NCBI GenBank assembly: GCA_020437365.1
Contig: JAGQWM010000023.1
Location: 1 to 37,872 of the forward strand
DNA: 37,872 bases
Source: Chitinophagaceae bacterium
Lineage (GTDB): Bacteria > Bacteroidota > Bacteroidia > Chitinophagales > Chitinophagaceae
Direction of reading: 5' to 3'
Shown here in pieces: positions 1 through 8,195 of the stretch. The first letter of the stretch is position 1; every line of letters starts with the position of its first letter. The position numbers and the translations under genes were made by a program. The notes under the pieces were generated by a model that was not told the DNA's origin, did no database searches, and saw only the letters and a list, made by a program, of their open reading frames with translations.

Positions 1-1303
1 TAGCGTTAATTAATTCTTTTAATCCGGTTTTAAAACTTGAAATATTTATGGCCGAAAATAAAATTGAATTCTTTGTGCCAATCAGTAGTACAATTGATAA
101 TAGACTTAGCTCGATGCATAGATACAATAAGAAGGTTAGTCCTTTTTTTGACCAGTTTAAATTTTGATCCAGTAATTTTTGAATGCCTGCACTTCCACAT
201 AAAAGTAGAATAATGATTACGAAATAACTGAATTCACCATTGAGTCGTACAAAACCGAGATAAGGTAAAAAATGCCAGGCGAACATTTTAAAATAACTCC
301 CTGCCGATAGTAAAATGAAGAACAGTAAGGGCAATCCAAATGCAGTTATTTTTTTCAGCGATGTGGTTTTTAAAATATATACAATTCCCAGTAAATGTGC
401 AATACCGATATACATGTTTCGCATCGCAATATCTGTATGAAAAAAATTGGACTTATGAACGGGTAAGGGGAAGAGCATACTTACATAGGATTGCAAGCTG
501 GTCGGTGCCATTAATGTTTCAGTCATAGAAACTTTTGCACCTCTCGAAATGTATTGCAGTACTTCAAGATTACTGAAAATGACAACGACTGAAAGGAGGC
601 AACTAAGGAGTAAAAAACAGAAATTTATCCACCAAAAATGTTTTTGGTATAAAGATTTTAAAATTCCTTTTCGATGGAAGTAAATCAGTGCAATGAAAAA
701 CACAAAGAAATAGGCGGCTCCAATAATTAATCCCGGATGAGTGGACGAAACGAATAAAAAAACACTTACAGCACCTGCAACGAAATTCTTTGCAATTGCA
801 TTTTTATTGGTGCGGATAAAATATAACAACACCCATGGAAAAAAGCCAGCTCCGGTTATCCAGCAAAAATATTGCAATCGGCCTGCCATGAATCCACAAC
901 ACATATAGGTAAGCCCGGTCAATAAAGCGACATCTTTATTAAAAAACTCTTTACATACTTTGTACATGCCTATACCACCAATCAGGATATAAAACATTTC
1001 TTCGAAAGTGATGGTGTGAATATTGTATCCGAATGTGGCGCCAATTAACCATTGTATGGGATTCCAAAAACCATTATTCATATCGCCGTACTGCGGATTG
1101 CCGAAATGTAAATAAGGATTCCAAAAAGGGGTAAATCCTGCATGTAAACTTTCACCGAAAACAAAACGTGTTGGCAGGTTTTGTGTAAGCACATCGTTCT
1201 TCAAATGAAAATAAGGTAAGAACACGGGTAAATATGCTACTAGCAAAAACAATATGAAAATTGTAAAAGGATATCGATATAAAAATTGGCCGGTTTTTTT
1301 CAT
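1..1303 (-). CDS. YfhO-like polytopic membrane protein (partial, C-terminus off the window)
   Basis: Translating the minus strand from the ATG at 1303 gives an open frame of about 434 codons with no stop before base 1, so the C-terminus is missing. It begins MKKTGQFLYRYPFTIFILFL, a membrane segment. A periplasmic loop rich in Asp, Gln, Trp and Asn-Pro follows (KNDVLTQNLPTRF at about residues 36-48, then TPFWNPYLHFGNPQYGD at about 58-74). The rest is many hydrophobic segments. The acidic loop followed by a WNPY/GxPQ motif is typical of YfhO-family proteins, GT-C-like membrane proteins thought to handle lipid-linked sugars. The start lies 4 bp past the stop of the upstream gene, so the two are probably co-transcribed. 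Family assignment is by eye. The substrate cannot be read from the sequence. Confidence 0.75.
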   Translation of the reverse strand, partial: MKKTGQFLYRYPFTIFILFLLVAYLPVFLPYFHLKNDVLTQNLPTRFVFGESLHAGFTPFWNPYLHFGNPQYGDMNNGFWNPIQWLIGATFGYNIHTITFEEMFYILIGGIGMYKVCKEFFNKDVALLTGLTYMCCGFMAGRLQYFCWITGAGFFPWVLLYFIRTNKNAIAKNFVAGAVSVFLFVSSTHPGLIIGAAYFFVFFIALIYFHRKGILKSLYQKHFWWINFCFLLLSCLLSVVVIFSNLEVLQYISRGAKVSMTETLMAPTSLQSYVSMLFPLPVHKSNFFHTDIAMRNMYIGIAHLLGIVYILKTTSLKKITAFGLPLLFFILLSAGSYFKMFAWHFLPYLGFVRLNGEFSYFVIIILLLCGSAGIQKLLDQNLNWSKKGLTFLLYLCIELSLLSIVLLIGTKNSILFSAINISSFKTGLKELINA

Positions 1304-1307
1304 GCAA

Positions 1308-3056
1308 TTAATATATGTATTGTCTTACAAAAACACTATCCGGTTTTGGCTCCATTTTAAATCCATCTTGTAAACGTTTTCCTCTTGCTTTCAGATAAGG
1401 ATTTTCCTGAAGAATGCAGGGTAGTGCTGCATCATAAGGTTCCCGCATCCAGCCTCCGTTGATGATTGAAGGTAAATGAATTTCGATGCCATTTATATAA
1501 ATATTTTTCACCGGAGGTGAATCGGCTTTGAAAGGATATAATAAATGTTCCGGATGTTGTTGTATGGGTTTTGATTTTTGAAACAAGTAAATTCCGGTTG
1601 CGGCAATAGCAATAACGATTATCAAAGAATGTATTTTTGCCGGTACATATTTCCCGAAATATAAACAGGCAGGGAAAAATGCTAAAATGAGGAGAACGCC
1701 ATAACCGAATCTTGGCGAAGGCGCAAAATAAAACCAACAACCAGCCATAAAAATCATTGCAAAAAAGAGCCATCTTAATTTTTTCAATTGAACAGAAATG
1801 GGTGGCTTAAAAAAGAAAATGAATAGGGAAGAAAATGCACCAAGTAGGATAGCTTTCTGTTGAATCAATATGCCGGAAAACCAAAGGCTTGTCCATTTTT
1901 TGTGAATGAGTTCAGGAATTTGAGAAAAATCGATTTGGTGATTATAAAAACGATTGGTCACTGTTATATAATGTCGTAAATAATCAGTCATCAATTGCGG
2001 AACCTGCCAATCCGGCGATGAAAAACTAAAAGGTAACGGGAAAATTGGATAACCGGTAATGATGTAGTTTTTAATTAATAAAGGCAACATGATTAGCATA
2101 AAAATACTCACCGTGAATAGCCAATATTTTATTTTTTTGAATTGGAGTAAATAAAACAAAACCAACAATAAAGCGAAACCTCCCGACAGTTTAAAAGGAA
2201 TCAATGAAATAGTTGCAACAATAAAAATAAATGAAAAAGATTTGTTCTTTTCCGGCCGGGTTGTCATTTCGAGCAAATACAAAATAAGTATAACGGTGAA
2301 AGCCGTTACGATAAAATCATAATTTGTAGAGTTAGCGGCATCCCTGAAAAGCTCCCATTCAAAAAGACAAAACAGGATTATACAAAGATAAAGGTGACTA
2401 AAGATTTTATGTATAATTGTATGGCTTGCCTTTTGGTGATGAAATTTCCAATTGTTCATCAACCATAGAAAAAACCAAAAAACGGTTGTCGTATTCAGCC
2501 AGGTATAATTTTGAGAATTGAAAATGGGCATTTTAAAAATGCTGATAAGATTAAACCAGTTTGATCCTAATCCATACCGGGGAAATAAATTGGCTATACC
2601 CGGAACGGCTCCATATTCGTGAAACCATTTAATGATTTGAATGTGGTAAATATTGGTATCGCCATTTACAATTTTTAAACTACCTAGTAATAAAAATAAA
2701 AAAAGGCAAATGCTAATAAATAAATTTTCAATAATATTCCGTTTATATGGAACTGAAAATAAATAAAAGGTTTTGCTTATATTTTTTCTTTTATAAACGA
2801 GAAAAAGTAATATAGCAATTGTTGTGAAAATTAGATATTCAAATCTTAAGGGTAGTAATAAACAAGCGATAGAAGTTGTGAACGATAAACTTATTATTCC
2901 TGCAAAAAATAAAAAACAAAATAATCCAGTTTTCCCGCGGATCCAATATTTCTTTAATTCTTCTAAAGTGGAATTTTGAATTACTAAAAAGACAGGTATT
3001 CCCCAAATTATACAAATTGAAGAAACAATAATTGTATGGAAAAGAAGCTGGAGCAT
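1308..3056 (-). CDS. polytopic membrane protein, LIC_10190-like
   Basis: This 582-residue protein has roughly a dozen hydrophobic segments over its first 480 residues and a short polar C-terminal tail (about 500-582) containing a Trp/Tyr-rich stretch (INGGWMREPYDAALPC). A loop with FHEYGAVPGIANLFPRYG at about 145-162 resembles the first extracytoplasmic loop of GT-C-type or O-antigen-ligase-like proteins. I recall similar proteins annotated as the LIC_10190 membrane family, but this is from memory. It lies 9 bp after the methyltransferase gene and 4 bp before the YfhO-like gene, so a role in surface-glycan synthesis is inferred from position only. No catalytic residues can be assigned. Confidence 0.7.
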   Translation of the reverse strand: MLQLLFHTIIVSSICIIWGIPVFLVIQNSTLEELKKYWIRGKTGLFCFLFFAGIISLSFTTSIACLLLPLRFEYLIFTTIAILLFLVYKRKNISKTFYLFSVPYKRNIIENLFISICLFLFLLLGSLKIVNGDTNIYHIQIIKWFHEYGAVPGIANLFPRYGLGSNWFNLISIFKMPIFNSQNYTWLNTTTVFWFFLWLMNNWKFHHQKASHTIIHKIFSHLYLCIILFCLFEWELFRDAANSTNYDFIVTAFTVILILYLLEMTTRPEKNKSFSFIFIVATISLIPFKLSGGFALLLVLFYLLQFKKIKYWLFTVSIFMLIMLPLLIKNYIITGYPIFPLPFSFSSPDWQVPQLMTDYLRHYITVTNRFYNHQIDFSQIPELIHKKWTSLWFSGILIQQKAILLGAFSSLFIFFFKPPISVQLKKLRWLFFAMIFMAGCWFYFAPSPRFGYGVLLILAFFPACLYFGKYVPAKIHSLIIVIAIAATGIYLFQKSKPIQQHPEHLLYPFKADSPPVKNIYINGIEIHLPSIINGGWMREPYDAALPCILQENPYLKARGKRLQDGFKMEPKPDSVFVRQYIY

Positions 3057-3065
3057 TCTGTTGAA

Positions 3066-3794
3066 TCAATTTGGTGATATTTTTTTGGCAATTACAATGG
3101 TAGAAAGCCCTGTTCTTTGAAATACGATCTTATCAAGTAATCTTCCCAAAGGTACAAGCCTGTTGAATACATTCATTTCTGATGAGGGTAGCACTTTTAA
3201 TTTAAAAATTTTTCCATATAGCCATGCAAAAATGCCAAGAAAATTAAAGTAAAATGATTTATTAATTTGAAAAGATTGGGCTGCTATTTTTTTTCTCAAC
3301 GATTTTGCTGTATATCGTCTGAAATGATGCAACTCTTTATCCATACGGGAAAATAAAAACTTATATGCAGGAACGAGTATGATGAGTGTACCTTTTGGTT
3401 TTAATAAAAATTTACAATTTTCAAGTGCATAATTGTCATCCGGCAAATGTTCCAATACATTTAGCATTACTAAGGAATCGAATTTTTCTTTTAAATCCTT
3501 ATAAACTATTTTAAAACTTTGCATTTGCAAATTGATACTAAGAAATTCAGATACTTGCGATTGTTGTTGAAAATTCGTTTTTAGTTTTTGTAAATAAAAA
3601 TCGTCAATATCAGATAAAGTTACAGTATTGAAATCCTGCAAAATAAAAGAAGATATATTGCCAATGCCACTGCCGATTTCAAGCACATTGTCAGTGAGGT
3701 GTGGTTTTATAGCTTCATACATCCAGCGGTTGAAACGATTGGCTTTCGATAAAATCGTTAAAGCTGTATATCCAGTATTTTCTATAGGTTGCAT
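3066..3794 (-). CDS. class I SAM-dependent methyltransferase
   Basis: The 242-residue protein carries the class I SAM-binding motif VLEIGSGIGNISSFIL at about residues 38-53. An acidic post-motif follows (TLSDIDDFYLQKL), then the motif-IV-like region SLVMLNVLEHLPDDNYAL and a post-motif PKGTLIILVPA. This is the Methyltransf_11/23 arrangement, a soluble enzyme transferring a methyl group from SAM. The C-terminal 90 residues contain a hydrophobic amphipathic stretch (FYFNFLGIFAWLYGKIFK) often seen in lipid- or glycan-modifying relatives. It sits between a dolichyl-phosphate-mannose-synthase-like glycosyltransferase gene and a membrane protein gene, with 7 and 9 bp gaps. The acceptor is unknown; a lipid-linked sugar or polyprenyl intermediate is a guess from context. 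Confidence 0.85.
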   Translation of the reverse strand: MQPIENTGYTALTILSKANRFNRWMYEAIKPHLTDNVLEIGSGIGNISSFILQDFNTVTLSDIDDFYLQKLKTNFQQQSQVSEFLSINLQMQSFKIVYKDLKEKFDSLVMLNVLEHLPDDNYALENCKFLLKPKGTLIILVPAYKFLFSRMDKELHHFRRYTAKSLRKKIAAQSFQINKSFYFNFLGIFAWLYGKIFKLKVLPSSEMNVFNRLVPLGRLLDKIVFQRTGLSTIVIAKKISPN

Positions 3795-3801
3795 GAAGAC
3801 T

Positions 3802-4533
3802 TTATTTTTTCGAAAAAAGATTGTATTTGATTAGACAATAAAATGCCCGAAACCCATCCATAAAATTTATTTTTTTGCCCTCGGCAAATGTTCTTCCATG
3901 ATAAGAAATGCCTACTTCGCAAATGCGAACATTTTCTTGATGGCTCAGTTTTGCAATCATCTCTACATCAAACCCAAACCTGTTTTCTTTTAATGAAATG
4001 TTTCTGAGTACATCTATTCTCATCATTTTATAACAGGAATGTATATCTGAAAGATTTTGTTTATTCAATAAATTAGAAATGAAAGTATATGTTTTATTGA
4101 CAATTTTATGAAGTATAAATGGCCCTTTGTGTTCTGCTTTTCCTTTGAATCTGGAGCCTATTACTACGTCGGCTTCATTCCGAATAATGGGAGCCAGTAA
4201 TAAATGAAAATCTTCAGGATTGTATTCGAGGTCTGCATCCTGTATTACAAGAATTTCGCCTTTTGCATGTAACAAGGCCGTTTTGATACAACTGCCCTTA
4301 CCAGTATTTTTTATGTGAGTTATGATTTTCAAATTTTTATCAGGATGAGCATTAACAAATGTTGCCAACTTTTTTGCTGTATCATCAGTAGAACCATCAT
4401 CCACCACAATTATTTCTTTTATTATTGGATAATGTAAATCTGCTTGTAATAATCTGGTAAGCATTTTTTCTACATAATCAGATTCATTGAAGCAAGGAAC
4501 GATAATGGATAATATGGTAAAATTTGAATGCAA
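3802..4533 (-). CDS. glycosyltransferase family 2, DPM1-like
   Basis: The 243-residue protein has the GT-A/GT2 fold signatures. These are the nucleotide-binding start LSIIVPCFNESDYVEKML (about 8-25), IIVVDDGSTDDTAKKL (about 41-56), the DxD-type metal site QDADLEYNPEDF (about 96-107) and VVIGSRFKG (about 121-129). A later DIHSCYKMMRIDVL segment, seen in dolichyl/polyprenyl-phosphate mannose or glucose synthases, contains the usual conserved residues. No C-terminal membrane anchor is present, so it would be a soluble or peripheral enzyme loading a sugar onto polyprenyl phosphate. Sugar-charged polyprenyl phosphate would suit the GT-C-like membrane proteins downstream; this link is inferred from the tight spacing (9 and 7 bp). 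Confidence 0.88.
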   Translation of the reverse strand: MHSNFTILSIIVPCFNESDYVEKMLTRLLQADLHYPIIKEIIVVDDGSTDDTAKKLATFVNAHPDKNLKIITHIKNTGKGSCIKTALLHAKGEILVIQDADLEYNPEDFHLLLAPIIRNEADVVIGSRFKGKAEHKGPFILHKIVNKTYTFISNLLNKQNLSDIHSCYKMMRIDVLRNISLKENRFGFDVEMIAKLSHQENVRICEVGISYHGRTFAEGKKINFMDGFRAFYCLIKYNLFSKK

Positions 4534-4542
4534 ATTGAATAT

Positions 4543-5652
4543 TTAAGCAATCACTGATTTTCTAAATCTTGATTTCAACCGTAAAAAGTAATTTTCAAAA
4601 CTATAATAACTAATTACTGCAACCAACAATGCCAAAAGTGTTGATATAACAGATGCTATAAAACCCGATATTCCCTTTGACCAATTGAAATTATTGATAC
4701 AGTATTCGCTTAATTGGGTATGTGTCATCATGTAAATAGGCCAATGATAAATATAAAATCCATAAGAAATTCTACCAATAAATATTAAAGGCTTGAAAGA
4801 AAACACTTTGCTGAGTTTAGAATTTCGATGCTTGACTAATTCATGTAATAATAATCCAAACATGCCACAAAAAGTAGTAAAACCTATGAATGCAAAATAT
4901 GGATAACTATTGGAAGCATTTTCATTTAAAAAATAAAATAGAAAATTTAATCCAGCTAAAGTAATGACAATTATCGCAAGATTTTTTTCAATAAAATCAG
5001 GTTTAAAATTCAGTAACAAAGCAATCATACTTCCGATGCAAATACCATCTATACGAGTGAAAGTATAAACAAGAGTATAATTAAAATCCTGAAAATGAGA
5101 AAGCCATAAAATACATCTTGCTGCTATAACTAAAAGCAAAAGAGCAGTCATAATGTAAAAAAGTATTCTCGGTTTTCGGACTAATAAAATAATAATTGGC
5201 CAAAGCAAATAAAACTGTTCTTCCACACCCAGTGACCAAAGATGAACCAACATGGCCGAGCCATCCTTTAAAGTGAAAGCATATAACCAGTTTTGTAAAT
5301 AGGACCATAACCACCATTGGTTTTCATGGTAATATTGTAATTGCGATGAATACCAACCAAATGCCCTGAATACAATCAGAAAAATAAATAGACACAAAAA
5401 ATATAATGGGAAAATGCGTAATACCCGCCGCATATAAAAATTCTTCAAGTATCCTTTCGTATGGACTGTTTGAAGTAAAATTGAAGTTATCAGAAAGCCC
5501 GAAAGGACAAAAAATAAATCAACGCCGAGCCAACCAAACTGTGTTTGTTTTATATATCCAAAATTGTGATACAGGACTACAAAAAGGATTGCAATTCCCC
5601 TCAATCCATCCAGCGCAGGTATATAGGATTTTTTGGTTGTAAGGGTTGTCAT
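4543..5652 (-). CDS. acyltransferase family 3 (OafA/YrhL-type) membrane protein
   Basis: The 369-residue protein starts with YIPALDGLRGIAILFVVLYH (about 10-29), the hallmark of the acyltransferase-3 family including the conserved Arg and His. It continues with about ten membrane segments and the diagnostic HLWSLGVEEQFYLLWP (about 137-152). These integral membrane enzymes transfer acyl groups, usually O-acetyl, to sugars of exopolysaccharide, O-antigen or peptidoglycan. There is no fused SGNH domain. Its ATG lies 20 bp after the ribE stop and its stop 9 bp before the glycosyltransferase gene, so it belongs to the same minus-strand run. The particular glycan cannot be told from the sequence. 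Confidence 0.9.
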   Translation of the reverse strand: MTTLTTKKSYIPALDGLRGIAILFVVLYHNFGYIKQTQFGWLGVDLFFVLSGFLITSILLQTVHTKGYLKNFYMRRVLRIFPLYFLCLFIFLIVFRAFGWYSSQLQYYHENQWWLWSYLQNWLYAFTLKDGSAMLVHLWSLGVEEQFYLLWPIIILLVRKPRILFYIMTALLLLVIAARCILWLSHFQDFNYTLVYTFTRIDGICIGSMIALLLNFKPDFIEKNLAIIVITLAGLNFLFYFLNENASNSYPYFAFIGFTTFCGMFGLLLHELVKHRNSKLSKVFSFKPLIFIGRISYGFYIYHWPIYMMTHTQLSEYCINNFNWSKGISGFIASVISTLLALLVAVISYYSFENYFLRLKSRFRKSVIA

Positions 5653-5672
5653 TCAAATGTAAAATGAGTTAG

Positions 5673-6266
5673 TTATTTACTGTCCAAAGATAATCTTCTC
5701 AGCAAATATTTCCCCAGTAGATCAAATTCGATATTTACACGGTCACCAACTTTTACAATTTGCAAATTGGTATGTTCAAAAGTGAATGGGATAATCGCTA
5801 CGGTAAATGCGTTCTTTTTGACGTTATAACAAGTCAGGCTTACGCCGTTGATGCAGATGGAGCCTTTTTCAATAACCAGCGCTGCATATTTTTTAGGAAA
5901 AGAAAAAGTGAGTTGCCAGCTTCCTTTTTTGTCTTTAATTTTTTTGCATTTTCCCACACAATCTACATGGCCTTGCACAAAATGGCCATCGAGCCGGCTG
6001 CCGGCAGTCAGGCAAAGTTCCAGGTTGACAAGCGTACCTTCCTGCCAATGACGCAGATTTGTTTTTTTCAAAGTTTCTTTAATAGCTGTTACACTGTGTA
6101 CATCGTTTCTGACCGTTTCTACTGTCAGGCAAACACCACTGTGGCTCACACTTTGGTCCACTTCCAATTGGGAGGAAATGGCAGATTGGATATATAAAAT
6201 CCGGTTGGAACCGCTGGATTCCACCTTTTGAACTCTGCCCGTAGCTGTTATGATGCCAGTAAACAT
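5673..6266 (-). CDS. ribE: riboflavin synthase, alpha subunit
   Basis: Riboflavin synthase converts two 6,7-dimethyl-8-ribityllumazine molecules to riboflavin plus a pyrimidinedione in the cytosol. I chose the ATG at 6266 because the family N-terminus is MFTGIIxxxG and this gives MFTGIITATGRVQKVE and 197 residues, the normal length. An in-frame ATG at 6317 would add 17 residues not found in the family. The two tandem lumazine-binding domains are visible. The first holds SHSGVCLTVETV (about 39-50) and the start of the second holds GHFVQGHVDCVGKC, with SICINGVSLTCYNV later. It heads the envelope-gene run (20 bp to the acyltransferase) and is divergent from rpsU. No clear promoter was found on this strand. 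Confidence 0.95.
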   Translation of the reverse strand: MFTGIITATGRVQKVESSGSNRILYIQSAISSQLEVDQSVSHSGVCLTVETVRNDVHSVTAIKETLKKTNLRHWQEGTLVNLELCLTAGSRLDGHFVQGHVDCVGKCKKIKDKKGSWQLTFSFPKKYAALVIEKGSICINGVSLTCYNVKKNAFTVAIIPFTFEHTNLQIVKVGDRVNIEFDLLGKYLLRRLSLDSK

Positions 6267-6295
6267 ATCGGCAAAATAAGTGAATTCTTTTACAG

Positions 6296-6326
6296 TTGTA
6301 TATTTCGGGATATACATGTATCTTTG
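6296..6326 (+). promoter_or_regulatory. Bacteroidota-type promoter of rpsU
   Basis: TATCTTTG at 6319-6326 matches the -7 consensus TAnnTTTG. A TTG at 6296-6298 lies 20 bp upstream, the expected place for the -33 element. Transcription would start near 6333, about 30 nt before the rpsU ATG. The 10-bp palindrome ATACATGTAT (6312-6321) overlaps the box. Confidence 0.7.
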
Positions 6327-6344
6327 CCCACCTAAAAAAATACC

Positions 6345-6351
6345 AAGGAGG
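6345..6351 (+). promoter_or_regulatory. strong Shine-Dalgarno sequence of rpsU
   Basis: AAGGAGG lies 10 bases before the ATG at 6362, a near-perfect anti-SD complement. Other highly expressed genes here (tuf, rplK, rplA, rplJ) have A-rich leaders without it. It also fixes the rpsU start: the in-frame ATG at 6296 lies upstream of both the promoter and this site. Confidence 0.85.
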
Positions 6352-6361
6352 TATATTTAAC

Positions 6362-6559
6362 ATGTTAATTATTGATTCAAAAGATTGCGAAAACATAGAC
6401 AAGGCTTTAAAAAAGTATAAGAAGAAATTTGAAAGGTCTAAAGTCTTATTGCAATTGCGGGAAAGGCAAAATTTTACAAAGCCTTCCGTAAAACGTAGAG
6501 GCGAAATTTTAAAAGCCATTTACAAGCAAAAAATTGCAAGCGGGAAAATAGAAGTTTAA
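6362..6559 (+). CDS. rpsU: 30S ribosomal protein bS21
   Basis: The 65-residue basic protein MLIIDSKDCENIDKALKKYK… matches bS21, with the family core KKFERSKVLLQLRERQNFTK followed by PSVKRRGE. bS21 binds the platform of the small subunit near the 3' end of 16S rRNA. In Bacteroidia it is known to help sequester the anti-Shine-Dalgarno sequence. An in-frame ATG at 6296 was rejected because it lies at the promoter. A TAnnTTTG promoter, a strong Shine-Dalgarno and a perfect downstream terminator make it a single-gene unit, divergent from ribE. The strong Shine-Dalgarno is consistent with translational feedback by bS21-deficient ribosomes; this last step is inference. Confidence 0.95.
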   Translation: MLIIDSKDCENIDKALKKYKKKFERSKVLLQLRERQNFTKPSVKRRGEILKAIYKQKIASGKIEV

Positions 6560-6586
6560 TTTCCTGTTTTTGAATGAATGTAGAGA

Positions 6587-6624
6587 TAGCAACATCAGTG
6601 TATAACTTTGTTGCTATTTTTTTT
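6587..6624 (+). terminator. rho-independent terminator of rpsU
   Basis: TAGCAACA (6587-6594) and TGTTGCTA (6609-6616) form a perfect 8-bp stem with a 14-nt loop, followed at once by eight T residues (6617-6624). Confidence 0.85.
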
Positions 6625-6668
6625 GCTCTCTCGTATATCTTCATTGCCGAATTTATCGTTAATAGAAT

Positions 6669-7571
6669 ATGCAGGATAATCTCCATAATTTATTTGAAGA
6701 TTTTTTGAGTTATCTCAAATTCGAAAAACGATATGCTGCACATACATTAATCGCCTATTCCACCGATTTGTCGGGGTTTATCGATTTTGTCAAAAAAGAA
6801 TACGGCCAGGTAGCTGCGACGGATATTTCGCATTTGCATATTCGCAATTGGTTGGCAACTTTAAAAGGAGATGGGCTGGGTGCCAAAACAATGAATCGGA
6901 AAATTTCATGCCTGAAAACGTTTTTTAAATACTTACTCAAAACAGGGTGCATTGATAAATCGCCAATGGCAAAAGTAATAAGCCCGAAAACAGGAAAAAA
7001 ACTACCTGTTTTTATGAAAGAAACTGAAACAGCAACATTATTATCAATGTTAACTTCATCGACTGAAGACTGGAAATCATTCAACGCCAAAATAATCATT
7101 ACCTTATTATATGCCACGGGTATGCGGATTAGCGAATTGATACAGCTGAAAGAAAACCAGGTAGACGCCGGTTTGCAACGCATCAAAGTTTATGGAAAAG
7201 GCAGTAAAGAGAGAGTGATTCCCATCAATTCGAAAATGGTAACCATGATTGATGAATACCGGCAATTGAAAAAAAAGGAATTTGAAGCATTGCCGGATAC
7301 GCTGTTGGTCACAGAAAAAGGCAAAAAAATATATCCGAAATATGCGTATTTATTAGTGCAACAAACACTCTCAAAGGCCACTACTCTCGAACAAAAAAGC
7401 CCACACGTTCTGCGGCATAGTTTTGCCACTCATTTGATGAATCACGGTGCCGATTTGAATGCCGTAAAAGAGCTACTCGGACACAGTAGCCTGGCTGCCA
7501 CACAAGTATATACACACAATACCATCGAGAAGCTTAAAGCCGTGCATCAATCGGCACATCCGAAGTCCTAA
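6669..7571 (+). CDS. xerC: tyrosine recombinase XerC
   Basis: This 300-residue site-specific recombinase resolves chromosome dimers at dif together with XerD. The N-terminal SAM-like/core-binding domain spans about residues 8-95 (FLSYLKFEKRYAAHTLIAYS). The catalytic domain has all six residues: R153 (TGMRISELIQL), K177 (YGKGSKERVIPI), H246 and R249 (HVLRHSFATHLM), H272 (GHSSLAATQVYTH) and the nucleophile Y281. The length is typical of Xer proteins, not of a phage or transposon integrase. No att-like repeats or mobile cargo lie beside it, and its neighbours are rpsU and a hibernation factor. The choice of XerC over XerD is by general resemblance. Confidence 0.92.
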   Translation: MQDNLHNLFEDFLSYLKFEKRYAAHTLIAYSTDLSGFIDFVKKEYGQVAATDISHLHIRNWLATLKGDGLGAKTMNRKISCLKTFFKYLLKTGCIDKSPMAKVISPKTGKKLPVFMKETETATLLSMLTSSTEDWKSFNAKIIITLLYATGMRISELIQLKENQVDAGLQRIKVYGKGSKERVIPINSKMVTMIDEYRQLKKKEFEALPDTLLVTEKGKKIYPKYAYLLVQQTLSKATTLEQKSPHVLRHSFATHLMNHGADLNAVKELLGHSSLAATQVYTHNTIEKLKAVHQSAHPKS

Positions 7572-7610
7572 AAATTTAACTTTCCACCTTCAAAAATCAG
7601 CATATTTTTC

Positions 7611-7641
7611 TTTGGCAAATTCAGCAGTTTTGCTATCTTCA
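7611..7641 (+). promoter_or_regulatory. probable promoter of the hibernation factor gene
   Basis: TTTG at 7611-7614 is followed after 19 bp by TATCTTCA (7634-7641), which matches TAnnTTTG except in the last two positions. Predicted start is near 7648, leaving a leader of about 80 nt. Confidence 0.45.
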
Positions 7642-7728
7642 ACAAGACAGAAGAACCACACCCTTTGGAAAAAATCCATATTCGTCAGTTCTTTAATTTA
7701 TTGTTTCACAGTTTAAACCATGAAGATC

Positions 7729-8028
7729 ATGAACATTAACATTCAGACTGTTCATTTTAATGCCGACAGCAAATTAATTGAGTATGTCAAGCGGAAACTG
7801 CAGAAGTTAAATAATTTTAATGACCGCATTATCAGGGCAGATGTGTTTTTAAAACTCGACAATCTTGCGCATTCCATCAAAGACAAAATTGCAGAAATAA
7901 GGGTCCATGTTCCCGGACGCAATTTCTTTGTGAAGTCAACATCAAAATCTTTTGAAGAATCTTTTGATAGTGCACAGGATTCGATGATTATTCAAATCAA
8001 AAAATTTAAAGAAAAAAGAGCTGCATAA
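7729..8028 (+). CDS. hpf: ribosome hibernation promoting factor, short form (HPF/RaiA family)
   Basis: The protein (99 residues from the ATG at 7729) starts MNINIQTVHFNADSKLIEYV and has the HPF/YfiA beta-alpha pattern, with the basic helix VKRKLQKLNNFNDRIIRADV and the strand region EIRVHVPGRNFFV. It ends after the second helix (SFEESFDSAQDSMIIQIKKF) and lacks the C-terminal dimerisation domain of long HPF, so it is the short type. It binds the decoding centre of the 30S subunit in stationary phase. An upstream in-frame ATG at 7720 would add MKI; the second ATG gives the family-like N-terminus. It has its own degenerate promoter and a terminator at 8038-8068. Confidence 0.9.
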   Translation: MNINIQTVHFNADSKLIEYVKRKLQKLNNFNDRIIRADVFLKLDNLAHSIKDKIAEIRVHVPGRNFFVKSTSKSFEESFDSAQDSMIIQIKKFKEKRAA

Positions 8029-8037
8029 TGAAAGAAA

Positions 8038-8068
8038 AGCCTCATCCAAAACGATGAAGCTTTTTTTT
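8038..8068 (+). terminator. rho-independent terminator after hpf
   Basis: AGCCTCATC and GATGAAGCT pair over 9 positions with one C-A mismatch around a 6-nt loop, followed by eight T residues. Confidence 0.75.
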
Positions 8069-8195
8069 ACTCCTTTATTTATTATAAAAAACATTTAGCG
8101 TTGATTTTCGGACAAACCGGTTTGCTGATTATTCACAAAGCAGAAAAACCACCAAAAAAAAACTTTACAAAATTTTTCCAATTATCAAATTCCCT

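Noticed and set aside
340..528. 62-codon plus-strand frame
   Set aside because: It lies inside the long minus-strand YfhO-like coding region, which has far better protein character.
6669..7571. XerC as the integrase of a mobile island
   Set aside because: Length and motifs are those of a housekeeping Xer recombinase, flanks are core genes and no att repeats were found.
8113..8124. Palindrome CAAACCGGTTTG as an operator for the tRNA unit
   Set aside because: It lies more than 80 bp upstream of the -7 box and is short; chance cannot be excluded.
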